Source: CAYOEZ01 sp964402955 (GTDB lineage: Bacteria > Chloroflexota > DTOL01 > DAOUCN01). Taken from it: a DNA stretch of 50,041 bases. The DNA lies in the NCBI GenBank assembly GCA_964402955.1, contig CAYOEZ010000007.1, positions 1 through 50,041 on the forward strand, given 5' to 3'. Made by a program: the position numbers and the translations under genes. The notes under the pieces are model-generated. The model was not told the origin of the DNA. It saw nothing but the letters and a program-made list of their open reading frames with translations, and made no database searches. Below, piece after piece: positions 40,674 through 48,020 of the stretch. Within the stretch, counting starts at the first letter, position 1, and every line of letters begins with the position of its first letter.

Positions 40674-41459
40674 TTACTCCTCAGGGAAAAGCTGTTCGAC
40701 GAGGCGCTTCTCGTAGTCCAAATGGGCGTCCATCGTCTTGAATGCAGCAGCGGCGTCGCCCATCTCGACAGCTTTGACGATGGCGATGTGCATGGCGATT
40801 TCATCGGCGATCGTTTGTTGCACTCCTGCATCGTCCAGCGCGGTTCTTTCGCGCTCGCGCAGCGTCGCTGGCACGGCGCGCAGGATATTGTCCACTGTTG
40901 CCACCAGGAAGGGGTTGCCGGACATCTCGGCCAGAGCGAGGTGGAGGGCGGTGTGCGGGCTGGCAAGATGCGGCGCTGCCGCACGGGCAAATGGCTCGCG
41001 GTTGTAGGCCTCCAGGCGCTGGCGCAGCACGGCAACGCCCGCGGGCGTGGCGCGTTCGGCGGCCAGCCGGGCAATAGGCGGCTCGATGATGCGCCGGGCC
41101 TCCACCAGTTGCAGTCGCATCTCGCGCTGCAAGCGATCGGCCACAGCCAGGCTGTTGAGGTTGGGAAGCAGCCGGGCGCGATTGGCGCTGACAAATGTGC
41201 CCTGGCCCGGGCGGCTCTCGACCAGGCCCATGACCATGAGTCCCTGTAGCGCCTCGCGTACTGACGAGCGGCTGACGCCAAGTATGTCGATGAGGTGGCG
41301 CTCTGAGGGCAAACGATCGCCAGGGTTGAGCTTGCCCTCCTGGATCTGTGCTACCATCTGGTCGACGATCGATTCGACAATCGTCACCTTGCGTGGAGGG
41401 TGAAAGACAACCTCGTTGTTGCTGTTGTTGTTGACCCCATTGTTTGCAACTGTTGTCAT
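40674..41459 (-). CDS. GntR-family regulator with FCD domain
   Basis: 261 residues from the ATG at 41459; a GTG at 41471 is possible but AAGGCGG fits the ATG better. Winged helix at about 22-90 (LPSERHLIDILGVSRSSVREALQGLMVMGLVESRPGQGTFV), then the all-helical FCD domain whose metal ligands would be in HTALHLALAEMSGNPF, DEIAMHIAIVKAVEMGDAAAA and MDAHL. The N-terminus carries an Asn-rich stretch encoded by an AAC-rich microsatellite. FCD regulators respond to sugar acids, amino or carboxylic acids. It sits inside the operon it probably controls through the palindrome at 45247-45259. Confidence 0.92.
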   Translation of the reverse strand: MTTVANNGVNNNSNNEVVFHPPRKVTIVESIVDQMVAQIQEGKLNPGDRLPSERHLIDILGVSRSSVREALQGLMVMGLVESRPGQGTFVSANRARLLPNLNSLAVADRLQREMRLQLVEARRIIEPPIARLAAERATPAGVAVLRQRLEAYNREPFARAAAPHLASPHTALHLALAEMSGNPFLVATVDNILRAVPATLRERERTALDDAGVQQTIADEIAMHIAIVKAVEMGDAAAAFKTMDAHLDYEKRLVEQLFPEE

Positions 41460-41527
41460 GGTGTCGAGCACCGCCTTTTTTCATGGCGCCAACGGCTACA
41501 GCGCCGCATGACCCCATGGGTGTATCT

Positions 41528-42676
41528 CTAAGATGTGACGCGGATGGCGCGCACCAGAATCGTCTTGCGCAGTTGGCCCTGTTCGTCGGGATAGCTGAAG
41601 TCGGAATAGGCGAGCAGCGCCGTACGATCATCGACAGCGAGCAGGTCTGAATAGGAACACGAATCCTTGTGTCTCTCGCCCGGCTCGACGACGGTGACGC
41701 GCTTATCCCATATGCGCCCGGTCGGGTCGCTGGATGCCCGAACAAAAACGCCCGGCCGCCCGTATGTGGTCAGTGTCACACCATTCTTCAGCGTCACAAA
41801 TGATGGCCAGACGCCACGATCGTCAAAGACCTGGGGTGTGCTCCACGTCTTGCCGCCATCGTGCGAATGGCAAGAATAGATCGGGCCGATGCCGTTACCG
41901 TCGGTCGTGCGCAGCAGGGCAAACAGCGAACCGTCGGGCATGAAGGCGACATTGGGCTCAGTGAAGCCGTCGCGCTTGTCCCAGGCTGTGTCGCCCGCCG
42001 GGTCGCAGTGGTAGGCGATCTCGCTGTGCATGACCCAGGTGTGACCATTGTCGGTCGAGCGCATGAAGACGGGCAGCCACTTTTCACGCAGCACCCGCCC
42101 AGGCGCGCGCCAGGGGTAGATGAAACCCCACAGCGAGCCGTCGGGCGCAACACTCATGCGCCACATCCAGGGGAAGGTCAAGACGCCGCCGTCGGAATAG
42201 CGGATCTCGCCGGGCATGTGCACGGTGGCAGTTTCCTCGATCCAGACGCTCTGTCCGGCGCGGCAGCGGGCGAAGCGCCAGCCGGCGCGTAGCTCTGCGG
42301 GCAGGTCCTCGAGCGCATAGATGTTGTAGGTGGATCCGTACGTTCCCTTGTGCGTGGCGACGGGCGCAGGCAGCGATAGTTCTGCCAGCGGACGCGAGCG
42401 CAGGGCGATGCTGCGCAGACGGTCGCCATTGGCCAGCAGCAGTCCGCTGCCGGCGGGAACACCAACTAGCGGTTGCCATGTCTGGCCGTTGTCGGACGAG
42501 ACGGCGTGGCCCACCGGCAGGCCGTAGGCCGTGGCCGAATCGGCCTCGATGTGGAAGCTGACGTGTAGACGCCCATCGGCAAGCCGCTCGATGGCGGGGA
42601 ACTGCCACGGGCCCCAGTGTTTCAAGCCAATCGGCCCGCGTGAGACGACGACCGGGGCGCCAAGGTGCATGTCCAT
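41528..42676 (-). CDS. Asp-box (sialidase-fold) protein, paralogue 1
   Basis: 382 residues from the ATG at 42676, preceded by GGAGG at 8 bp; the frame is open much further upstream but those residues overlap the preceding gene's end and are not conserved. Asp boxes SSDNGQTWQPL, STDNGHTWVM and SHDGGKTWST. Residues LKHWGPWQFPAIERLADGRLHVSFHIEADSATAYGLPVGHAVS are almost the same as in the paralogue at 44036-45199, as are several later blocks, so they arose by duplication around the UroD-fold gene. No signal peptide. Function unknown; a glycoside hydrolase or lyase is possible. Confidence 0.82.
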   Translation of the reverse strand: MDMHLGAPVVVSRGPIGLKHWGPWQFPAIERLADGRLHVSFHIEADSATAYGLPVGHAVSSDNGQTWQPLVGVPAGSGLLLANGDRLRSIALRSRPLAELSLPAPVATHKGTYGSTYNIYALEDLPAELRAGWRFARCRAGQSVWIEETATVHMPGEIRYSDGGVLTFPWMWRMSVAPDGSLWGFIYPWRAPGRVLREKWLPVFMRSTDNGHTWVMHSEIAYHCDPAGDTAWDKRDGFTEPNVAFMPDGSLFALLRTTDGNGIGPIYSCHSHDGGKTWSTPQVFDDRGVWPSFVTLKNGVTLTTYGRPGVFVRASSDPTGRIWDKRVTVVEPGERHKDSCSYSDLLAVDDRTALLAYSDFSYPDEQGQLRKTILVRAIRVTS

Positions 42677-42708
42677 TGTTGTTCCCTCCATCTGTCTACG
42701 TTCTTGCA

Positions 42709-42763
42709 GAGTTCCGATCTCTCGCACAGAGAGCCTGCCCCGCAGTATCGGGCATCGGAACTC
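42709..42763. repeat. Nested palindrome with GAGCCTGCCCCGC core, copy 2
   Basis: Outer arms GAGTTCCGAT (42709-42718) and ATCGGAACTC (42754-42763). The core GAGCCTGCCCCGC, AGTA, TCGGGCAT repeats that at 34028-34052, while the outer arms differ from copy 1. Sits between two genes of the operon. Confidence 0.65.
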
Positions 42764-42774
42764 CAAAAGATACA

Positions 42775-42795
42775 CCGGGCGCCATGCCCGGCCTA
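42775..42795. repeat. REP-like palindrome at a stop codon
   Basis: CCGGGC-GCCAT-GCCCGG followed by CCTA. On the minus strand it reads TAGGCCGGGCAT, and its TAG is the stop codon of the UroD-fold gene. The same TAGGCCGGGCAT string provides the stop of the membrane protein at 27937. Confidence 0.65.
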
Positions 42796-43947
42796 GCCTC
42801 TGCCGTGTGTGCGATAGTAAGCCAGCCCTTCCAGCAGCGTTGCCATGTTGTCCCAGGGAACGCCGGGTGTGATCGAGCTTGATCCGCCCAGAAAGAGGCC
42901 GGTTGCGGGGCCGTTCTCGACCAGCCATGCCAGCTCGCGCTTGACGTCGCCGGGCGTACCCAGCGGCAGTGTGCGCGTGACCGAGACTCCGGCGAGAATG
43001 ATCAGGCTCTGGCCGTCACGCGTTGTCATGGCGCAGATCTTCTCATAGTCCATACCGTCTTCGTATTGGAAACCCTGGAAGCCGGCCAGCCCGACATCGA
43101 GCAAGCGCGCAACCATCGCCATCAGGTTACCGTCACAGTGCCAGATGAGCTTCACGCCTACCTTGAGCAGCGGCTCAAGACAGCGCGCCAGGTGAGGAAA
43201 CCAGATGCGGTCGAGTGTGTCGATGCGTACCAGTGTCTTTTGCGAGTCGGCCATGTCGTGGTCGAGCCGGTAGAGCGGGGGCAGTTTGGCCTCGGCATAG
43301 GCGCGTGCTGCAGCGCGGTTGTTCAGCAATGCCAGGTCGGCCTGCAGGGCAAAATCCTGCGCCATGATCTCTGTGTACAGCGCAAAGGCCATCAAATAGT
43401 TGGCATATCCGTACGCTCCATAGCGCAAACGGGGAAAGCCAACGAAGCCGTAGCCGCTCTTGAGCACTGACGGCCCGATCGTCTGTTGGCAGGCGATCTC
43501 GCCCGCGATGATCTCGCGCAGGCGCTTCTCCTCGTCAAACGTCGCGATCGACTGGCGCAAAGCGGGGAACGCGAAGCGTTCCATGTGCTCGACGACAGCT
43601 TCGGGTGAGTCGATGGGCATGCCGTCAATGACAATCTCGCCGACGCCGCTCGTGGCGCGCTGGCGCGCCTCGGCCCCGGCCTCGTAGCCCTGATCGCCCA
43701 GCGTCAATGGGTTAGTGGGGATGAACTGGTCAACCAGGCATGCGCCCAGTTGCCGCTGCATCGCCAGGTAGATGGCCTCAGGGTTCTTCTTGTACGCGCC
43801 GCTCGCAACGCCGGCGATGCGTTCGATGTGGCGGTGCTCCATGACGAAGAGCGCCCAGGTGGGAATGCCCGTCACAGGCTGTTGTCTGATCGTAGCCAGC
43901 GCCAGTTGCGCATTCTCGGTGGCTGGATCGGGAAAACGTAGGGTCAT
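42793..43947 (-). CDS. UroD-fold protein lacking the zinc cysteine
   Basis: 384 residues from the ATG at 43947 (GAGGT about 10 bp upstream). General UroD-fold architecture with LIWHCDGNLMAMVARLLDVGLAGFQGFQ and a C-terminal GGSSSITPGVPWDN. In place of H-x-C there is H270-C271-D272, and the late cysteine is replaced by GGSSS, so the methyltransferase-type zinc site of the protein at 39582 is not conserved. It may bind another metal or be a different enzyme of the same fold. It lies between the two paralogous Asp-box genes, and the three appear to form a unit. Confidence 0.8.
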   Translation of the reverse strand: MTLRFPDPATENAQLALATIRQQPVTGIPTWALFVMEHRHIERIAGVASGAYKKNPEAIYLAMQRQLGACLVDQFIPTNPLTLGDQGYEAGAEARQRATSGVGEIVIDGMPIDSPEAVVEHMERFAFPALRQSIATFDEEKRLREIIAGEIACQQTIGPSVLKSGYGFVGFPRLRYGAYGYANYLMAFALYTEIMAQDFALQADLALLNNRAAARAYAEAKLPPLYRLDHDMADSQKTLVRIDTLDRIWFPHLARCLEPLLKVGVKLIWHCDGNLMAMVARLLDVGLAGFQGFQYEDGMDYEKICAMTTRDGQSLIILAGVSVTRTLPLGTPGDVKRELAWLVENGPATGLFLGGSSSITPGVPWDNMATLLEGLAYYRTHGRG

Positions 43948-44035
43948 GCCTGTTTGACCTCGAATAGTGCGCTGCCCCATCGCTGATCTCCTGCTGCAAA
44001 GGCCGGTGGCCCATAGCGAGACGATCGTCTGCGCG

Positions 44036-45199
44036 TCAGGGTGTTGCGGTGATTGTGCGCACCATGATTGTTTTGCAGGGTTTTCCATCCTGATTCGGCC
44101 AGGTGAAGTTGGAGTAGGCGATGAGCGCTGTGTGGTCGTCGAGCGCAATCAAATCTGAATAGGAGCAGGTATCGGTCTGGTAGGCTAGCGCTTCGACGAC
44201 GGCGACCTTGTCTGCCCAGACGCGTCCGGTCGGGTCGCTTGTGGCGCGCACAAACAAGCCCGTGCGGCCATAGGAGGCGAGTGTGACGCCATTCTTGAGC
44301 TCGACGATGGCCGGCCAGACGCCGCGATCGTCGAAGACGCGCGGCGTGGTCCACGTTTTGCCGTTGTCGCGTGAATAGGCGCTGTAGAGGGGGCCGATGC
44401 CGTGCCCATCGGTTGTGCGCAGCAAACAGATCATCGACCCGTCGGGCAAAAATCCGACATTGGGTTCGCCAAATCCATCCCAGACGTCCCACCGGGGGTC
44501 GGCCGTGGCATCGCCTTGATAGGGAATCTCGCTCTGGACATCCCAGGTGTGGCCACTGTCGGTGGAGCGCAGGAATTGAGCGCTCCCTTTGACTGCGCCG
44601 TTGCTCTTGGAAGGAACGAACCCGTACATCAGCCCCCACAGCGATCCATCGGGCGCGGCGCGCATTCGCCACATCCAGGGGAAGGCAAGCACGCCCTCGG
44701 CTGCCCAACGGATTTCATTGGAGATGTTCACTTGCGCCGTTTCCTCGCTGCAATCGGTCGTTCCCGCTGGCACACGGGCGAAGCGCCAGCCAGCCCGCAG
44801 GTCGTGGGGCAGATCGGCGAGATTGTAGAGGATGAAGGTTGATCCGTAGCTGTGTTTGAACGTAGCGACCGGCTGAGGCATAACGAGGCCGCTGAGTGGG
44901 AGCGAGCGCAAGGCGATGGCCCGCAGGCCGTCGCCGTTGGCGCAGGGCATGCCGCTGCCTGGCGGTATCTCGGGCAGGGTCTGCCAGGTGTTGCCGTTAT
45001 CTGCGGAGACAGCATGGCCAACGGGCAAGCCGTAGGCCTTGGCTGAGTCGGCCTCGATGTGGAAGCTGACGTGTAGACGGCCATCGACAAGACGCTCGAT
45101 GCTGGGGAATTGCCAGGGGCCCCAATCCCTCAAGCTAACTGGGCCTTGTGAGACAATAGCCGGCTGGCCAAGAGTGATGCGAGGCTGATAAGGTGACAT
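44036..45199 (-). CDS. Asp-box (sialidase-fold) protein, paralogue 2
   Basis: 387 residues, first gene of the minus-strand catabolic operon. Asp boxes SADNGNTWQTL, STDSGHTWDV and SRDNGKTWTT; shares most of its length with the protein at 41528-42676 (same RLxDGRLHVSFHIEADS block, FPWMWRM, GLFVRATSDPTGR, CSYSDL). No signal peptide, so it acts in the cytoplasm. The promoter at 45264-45292 and the regulator site at 45247-45259 lie directly upstream. Confidence 0.82.
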   Translation of the reverse strand: MSPYQPRITLGQPAIVSQGPVSLRDWGPWQFPSIERLVDGRLHVSFHIEADSAKAYGLPVGHAVSADNGNTWQTLPEIPPGSGMPCANGDGLRAIALRSLPLSGLVMPQPVATFKHSYGSTFILYNLADLPHDLRAGWRFARVPAGTTDCSEETAQVNISNEIRWAAEGVLAFPWMWRMRAAPDGSLWGLMYGFVPSKSNGAVKGSAQFLRSTDSGHTWDVQSEIPYQGDATADPRWDVWDGFGEPNVGFLPDGSMICLLRTTDGHGIGPLYSAYSRDNGKTWTTPRVFDDRGVWPAIVELKNGVTLASYGRTGLFVRATSDPTGRVWADKVAVVEALAYQTDTCSYSDLIALDDHTALIAYSNFTWPNQDGKPCKTIMVRTITATP

Positions 45200-45246
45200 C
45201 CGCCCCCTTGACAGGCAATAGTGACTGTGTTATAGTAATGATGCTG

Positions 45247-45259
45247 CTGGTCTGACCAG
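45247..45259. promoter_or_regulatory. Probable FCD/GntR operator
   Basis: CTGGTCTGACCAG, a 13-bp perfect palindrome centred on one base. TGGTCNGACCA closely resembles sites of FadR/LldR-type GntR regulators. It lies 4 bp downstream of the -10 box of the minus-strand promoter, over the expected transcription start, and between the two divergent arms of the island. No second copy was found in the window. Confidence 0.7.
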
Positions 45260-45263
45260 TTGC

Positions 45264-45292
45264 ATTATACCACGCAGATGGTCGGAAAGCAA
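45264..45292 (-). promoter_or_regulatory. Promoter of the minus-strand catabolic operon
   Basis: TTGCTT, 17 bp, TATAAT on the minus strand; start of transcription near 45257, inside the palindromic operator, about 58 nt before the first ATG. Confidence 0.7.
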
Positions 45293-45361
45293 GCAACATC
45301 TCCACACTTGACGTTACATTCGTCTCTTCCCGCGCCGCTCCGCTGCCGAGCGCCAGCGTTG

Positions 45362-45448
45362 GGGTGAGGCATTCGGCGGTGACCACGAGCGTACATCTCA
45401 CATTATGCCTTTCATCATGCAGACCCGTCGCCGCCGAATGCCTCGCCC
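45362..45448. repeat. 87-bp inverted-repeat element in the leader of the PLP-enzyme gene
   Basis: GAGGCATTCGGCGG (45366-45379) and CCGCCGAATGCCTC (45431-45444) are exact reverse complements; with G-T pairs the stem extends to about 21 bp (45362-45382 with 45428-45448) around a 45-nt loop. It ends 18 bp before the ATG, just upstream of the RBS GAGGAGA. It may be a mobile palindrome or a leader structure. Confidence 0.65.
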
Positions 45449-45466
45449 TAACCGAGGAGAACACTG

Positions 45467-46558
45467 ATGCCCCCATACCCAGGAACAGCGAAGTCAGACC
45501 TCGACACACCAGTTCTGTGTCTTGACATCGCGATCGTCGAAGCCAACATCAAGCGCATGGCCGACTACTTTCAAGGCAGTACGGTACGCCTGCGCCCCCA
45601 CAGCAAGACACACAAGTCTCCCATTCTCGCCCTCAAGCAGATAGCCGCGGGCGCGATCGGTATCACCTGTGCCAAGGTCGGCGAAGCCGAAGTGATGGCC
45701 CAGGCCGGTATCCGCGACATTCTCATTGCCAACCAGATCGTCAGCCCGATCAAGATCGCTCGCCTTGTTAATCTCGCTGCCTATACGGACGTGATGGTTG
45801 CGGTCGAGAACTGGGATAATGTGCAGGCGCTCAATGCGGCCGCGCTAGACAAGGGCATCCGTTTGCGCACGGTCATCGAGGTCGACATCGGCATGGGCCG
45901 CTGCGGCACACTGCCGGGCGAGGAAACCCTGGCGCTGGCAAAGCAGATTGTGGCGCTGCCGGGCCTGCGTTTCTGCGGCCTGATGGGCTATGAGGGCCAC
46001 ATCGTCATGATTCCCGACTGGAACGAGCGCAAGAAAAAGACGATCGCTGAACTGCAGAAGCTCACCGCCACGGCCGATTTGCTGCGCCAAAATGGCGTTC
46101 CGGTCGAGATTGTCAGCTCAGGCGGCACGGGCACGTATGAGATCACCGGCCATGTGCCGGGTATCACGGAGCTAGAGGTCGGCTCGTACATGACGATGGA
46201 CGCCCAATACCATGACAAGGTTGGTATTGGCTTTGGCTGTGCGCTCACAGTTCTGTGCACCGTTGTGAGCAGGCGCGGCAGCGACCACGCCATTTTTGAC
46301 GCCGGGCTGAAGACGATGACCCGTGATTTTGGCATGCCGGTCTGCTTGAACCCGGCGGGGTGGGTCGTGACAGGCCTGTCCGAGGAGCACGGCGCGCTCA
46401 AGCGCGTCGACGGCCCTCCGCTGAAGATAAGTGACAAGATTGAGATTGTCCCGAATCACGGCTGTACGACCATCAACCTGCACGACCAGTATTACGTCAT
46501 TCGTGACGGGCGGCTTGAGGCGATCTGGCCGATCTCCGCTCGCGGTAAGGTACAATAG
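45467..46558 (+). CDS. D-serine dehydratase/D-threonine aldolase-like PLP enzyme (fold type III)
   Basis: 363 residues, DSD1 family: an alanine-racemase-type TIM barrel plus a C-terminal beta domain. The PLP Schiff-base lysine is K47 in RPHSKTHKSP. The C-terminal metal site reads VPNHGCTTINLHD; the H-x-C pair is the arrangement reported for eukaryotic-type D-serine dehydratases, so D-serine dehydration is at least as likely as D-threonine cleavage. It acts on D-amino acids, which links it to the D-aminoacylase of the divergent operon. First gene of the plus-strand arm; no convincing promoter hexamers were found upstream. Confidence 0.87.
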   Translation: MPPYPGTAKSDLDTPVLCLDIAIVEANIKRMADYFQGSTVRLRPHSKTHKSPILALKQIAAGAIGITCAKVGEAEVMAQAGIRDILIANQIVSPIKIARLVNLAAYTDVMVAVENWDNVQALNAAALDKGIRLRTVIEVDIGMGRCGTLPGEETLALAKQIVALPGLRFCGLMGYEGHIVMIPDWNERKKKTIAELQKLTATADLLRQNGVPVEIVSSGGTGTYEITGHVPGITELEVGSYMTMDAQYHDKVGIGFGCALTVLCTVVSRRGSDHAIFDAGLKTMTRDFGMPVCLNPAGWVVTGLSEEHGALKRVDGPPLKISDKIEIVPNHGCTTINLHDQYYVIRDGRLEAIWPISARGKVQ

Positions 46559-46587
46559 CGAGATCACGTTCACCGCAGGTGGACATT

Positions 46588-46605
46588 CACCGCAGAGACG
46601 CAGAG
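46588..46605 (+). repeat. Left 18-bp inverted repeat of the GxxExxY cassette
   Basis: CACCGCAGAGACGCAGAG, the exact reverse complement of 47028-47045. It ends 15 bp before the ATG of the enclosed gene. A partial copy, CACCGCAGGTGGACATTCACCGCAG start, lies just upstream at 46571. Confidence 0.85.
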
Positions 46606-46620
46606 GGCGTAAAGAGGACC

Positions 46621-47004
46621 ATGCACGCAAACCAGCTCACCAATGAGATCATAAGCGCAGCGATTGAGGTGCACCGGGCCCTAGGTCCAGGGTTGTTGGA
46701 GTCTGCTTACGAGGAGTGTCTATGCCGTGATCTAGCGCTGAGGCAGATCCCATTCGAGCGGCAACGATCGGTTCCTGTCGAGTACAAGGGTCTGCGCCTC
46801 GATTGCGGTTACCGTCTCGATATCTTGGTGGCTGGCGCTGTTGTTGTGGAAGTGAAGGCTGTCGAGACCATTCTGCCAGTGCATCGGGCACAGATGTTGA
46901 CCTATCTGAAACTCGGTGGTTGGAAAGTCGGCCTATTGCTCAACTTCAACATGCCTGTGCTGAACGATGGAATTGTTCGACTTGTTCATGGCCTTGAGGA
47001 GTGA
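46621..47004 (+). CDS. GxxExxY protein (PD-(D/E)XK-like, PF13366 type)
   Basis: 127 residues from the ATG at 46621; the frame is open to 46579 but that part runs through the inverted repeat. The name-giving motif is G24-L-L-E27-S-A-Y30, preceded by the IISAAIEVHRALGPG helix. A nuclease-like acidic site is visible: D67 in YRLDILV and E77-x-K79 in VVVEVKAVE. The biological role of the family is unknown. The gene stands alone between the PLP enzyme and SDR genes, bracketed by exact 18-bp inverted repeats, as if inserted into an operon. Confidence 0.87.
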   Translation: MHANQLTNEIISAAIEVHRALGPGLLESAYEECLCRDLALRQIPFERQRSVPVEYKGLRLDCGYRLDILVAGAVVVEVKAVETILPVHRAQMLTYLKLGGWKVGLLLNFNMPVLNDGIVRLVHGLEE

Positions 47005-47027
47005 CACCTCAGTTGTCTCTCTGCGTT

Positions 47028-47045
47028 CTCTGCGTCTCTGCGGTG
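47028..47045 (-). repeat. Right 18-bp inverted repeat of the GxxExxY cassette
   Basis: CTCTGCGTCTCTGCGGTG, complementing 46588-46605. It is preceded by a degenerate tandem copy CTCTCTGCGTT. It ends 21 bp before the SDR start. Confidence 0.85.
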
Positions 47046-47066
47046 CCCATCTACCAGGAGTTTGAC

Positions 47067-47843
47067 ATGGGACATCTGGATGGCAAAGTTGCACTCATTA
47101 CTGGCTCATCACGCGGCATAGGCCGCGGCTGTGCCATCTGCATGGCCGAGGAAGGCGCCGACGTAGTCGTCAATTACCGCAGCCATGCCGATGAAGCGCG
47201 GGCCGTGGTCGCTGCCTGCGAAAAGATGGGCCGGCGCGCTCTGGCCGTCAAAGCCGATGTAACGGATCGCACGCAGATAGAGGCGATGTTTGAAACCGCC
47301 ATTGCGCACTTTGGCCATCTCGATATTGTCGTCGCCAACGCCGCGTGGAGTATCCGCAAGCCGGTCATCGAGATCGCCTGGGAAGACGTCTTGGCCACGC
47401 TGCAGGTTGCGCAGTTTGGCGTCTTTCACACACTGCAGTTTGCAGCCAGGCAGATGGTGAAGCAGGGACAGGGTGGCAAGATCATTGTCATCAGCTCGAT
47501 TCATCAGGAAATGGCTGTACCCGGAAGCTCGCCTTACAACATGGCCAAGGCAGCCAGCAACAAATTGGCAGAGACACTTGCCGCCGAGCTGACGGCGCAG
47601 CATATCAACGTGAACGTCATCAACCCCGGCTGGATTGACACTCCGGGCGAGCGGTCCTATTTCACGGACGAACAGATTCGCGCCGGGGGCAAAATTATCC
47701 CCTGGGGGCGGATGGGAACAGAGCGTGACATCGGTCGCGTGGCTGTCTTCCTCGCCTCTGCTGACGCCGACTACATCACGGGATCAACCCTACGGGTAGA
47801 TGGTGGTTTCATGATGGGGTTGAGCCTGCCTGGAGAACCGTAG
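47067..47843 (+). CDS. SDR-family oxidoreductase (glucose 1-dehydrogenase-like)
   Basis: 258 residues from the ATG at 47067, with CAGGAG 6 bp upstream. TGSSRGIGRG cofactor motif, D-V-T of the NAD(P) pocket, NAAW in place of NNAG, catalytic Ser in VISSIHQE, and YNMAK. N-x-x-x-PGWIDTPGE and the C-terminal ITGSTLRVDGGFM complete a classical SDR. Substrate unknown, probably a hydroxyl of the island's sugar or hydroxy acid. It was likely the second gene of the plus-strand operon before the GxxExxY cassette came to lie in front of it. Confidence 0.88.
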   Translation: MGHLDGKVALITGSSRGIGRGCAICMAEEGADVVVNYRSHADEARAVVAACEKMGRRALAVKADVTDRTQIEAMFETAIAHFGHLDIVVANAAWSIRKPVIEIAWEDVLATLQVAQFGVFHTLQFAARQMVKQGQGGKIIVISSIHQEMAVPGSSPYNMAKAASNKLAETLAAELTAQHINVNVINPGWIDTPGERSYFTDEQIRAGGKIIPWGRMGTERDIGRVAVFLASADADYITGSTLRVDGGFMMGLSLPGEP

Positions 47844-48020
47844 CAATGGTAACGAGACAGCCGCGCACCTCGGTGGCTGGCATGATCAATTCGGAGGAGG
47901 TGATTGGCCCCGATCAAGAGTGCAATGTCTTCTTGCTGTCGGACGGGCACAGACAGCAGCACCGGTAGTGCCCATCGGACGTGCGTGCCAGCACGTGCAA
48001 TCTCAGGAGGAGATTCAATA

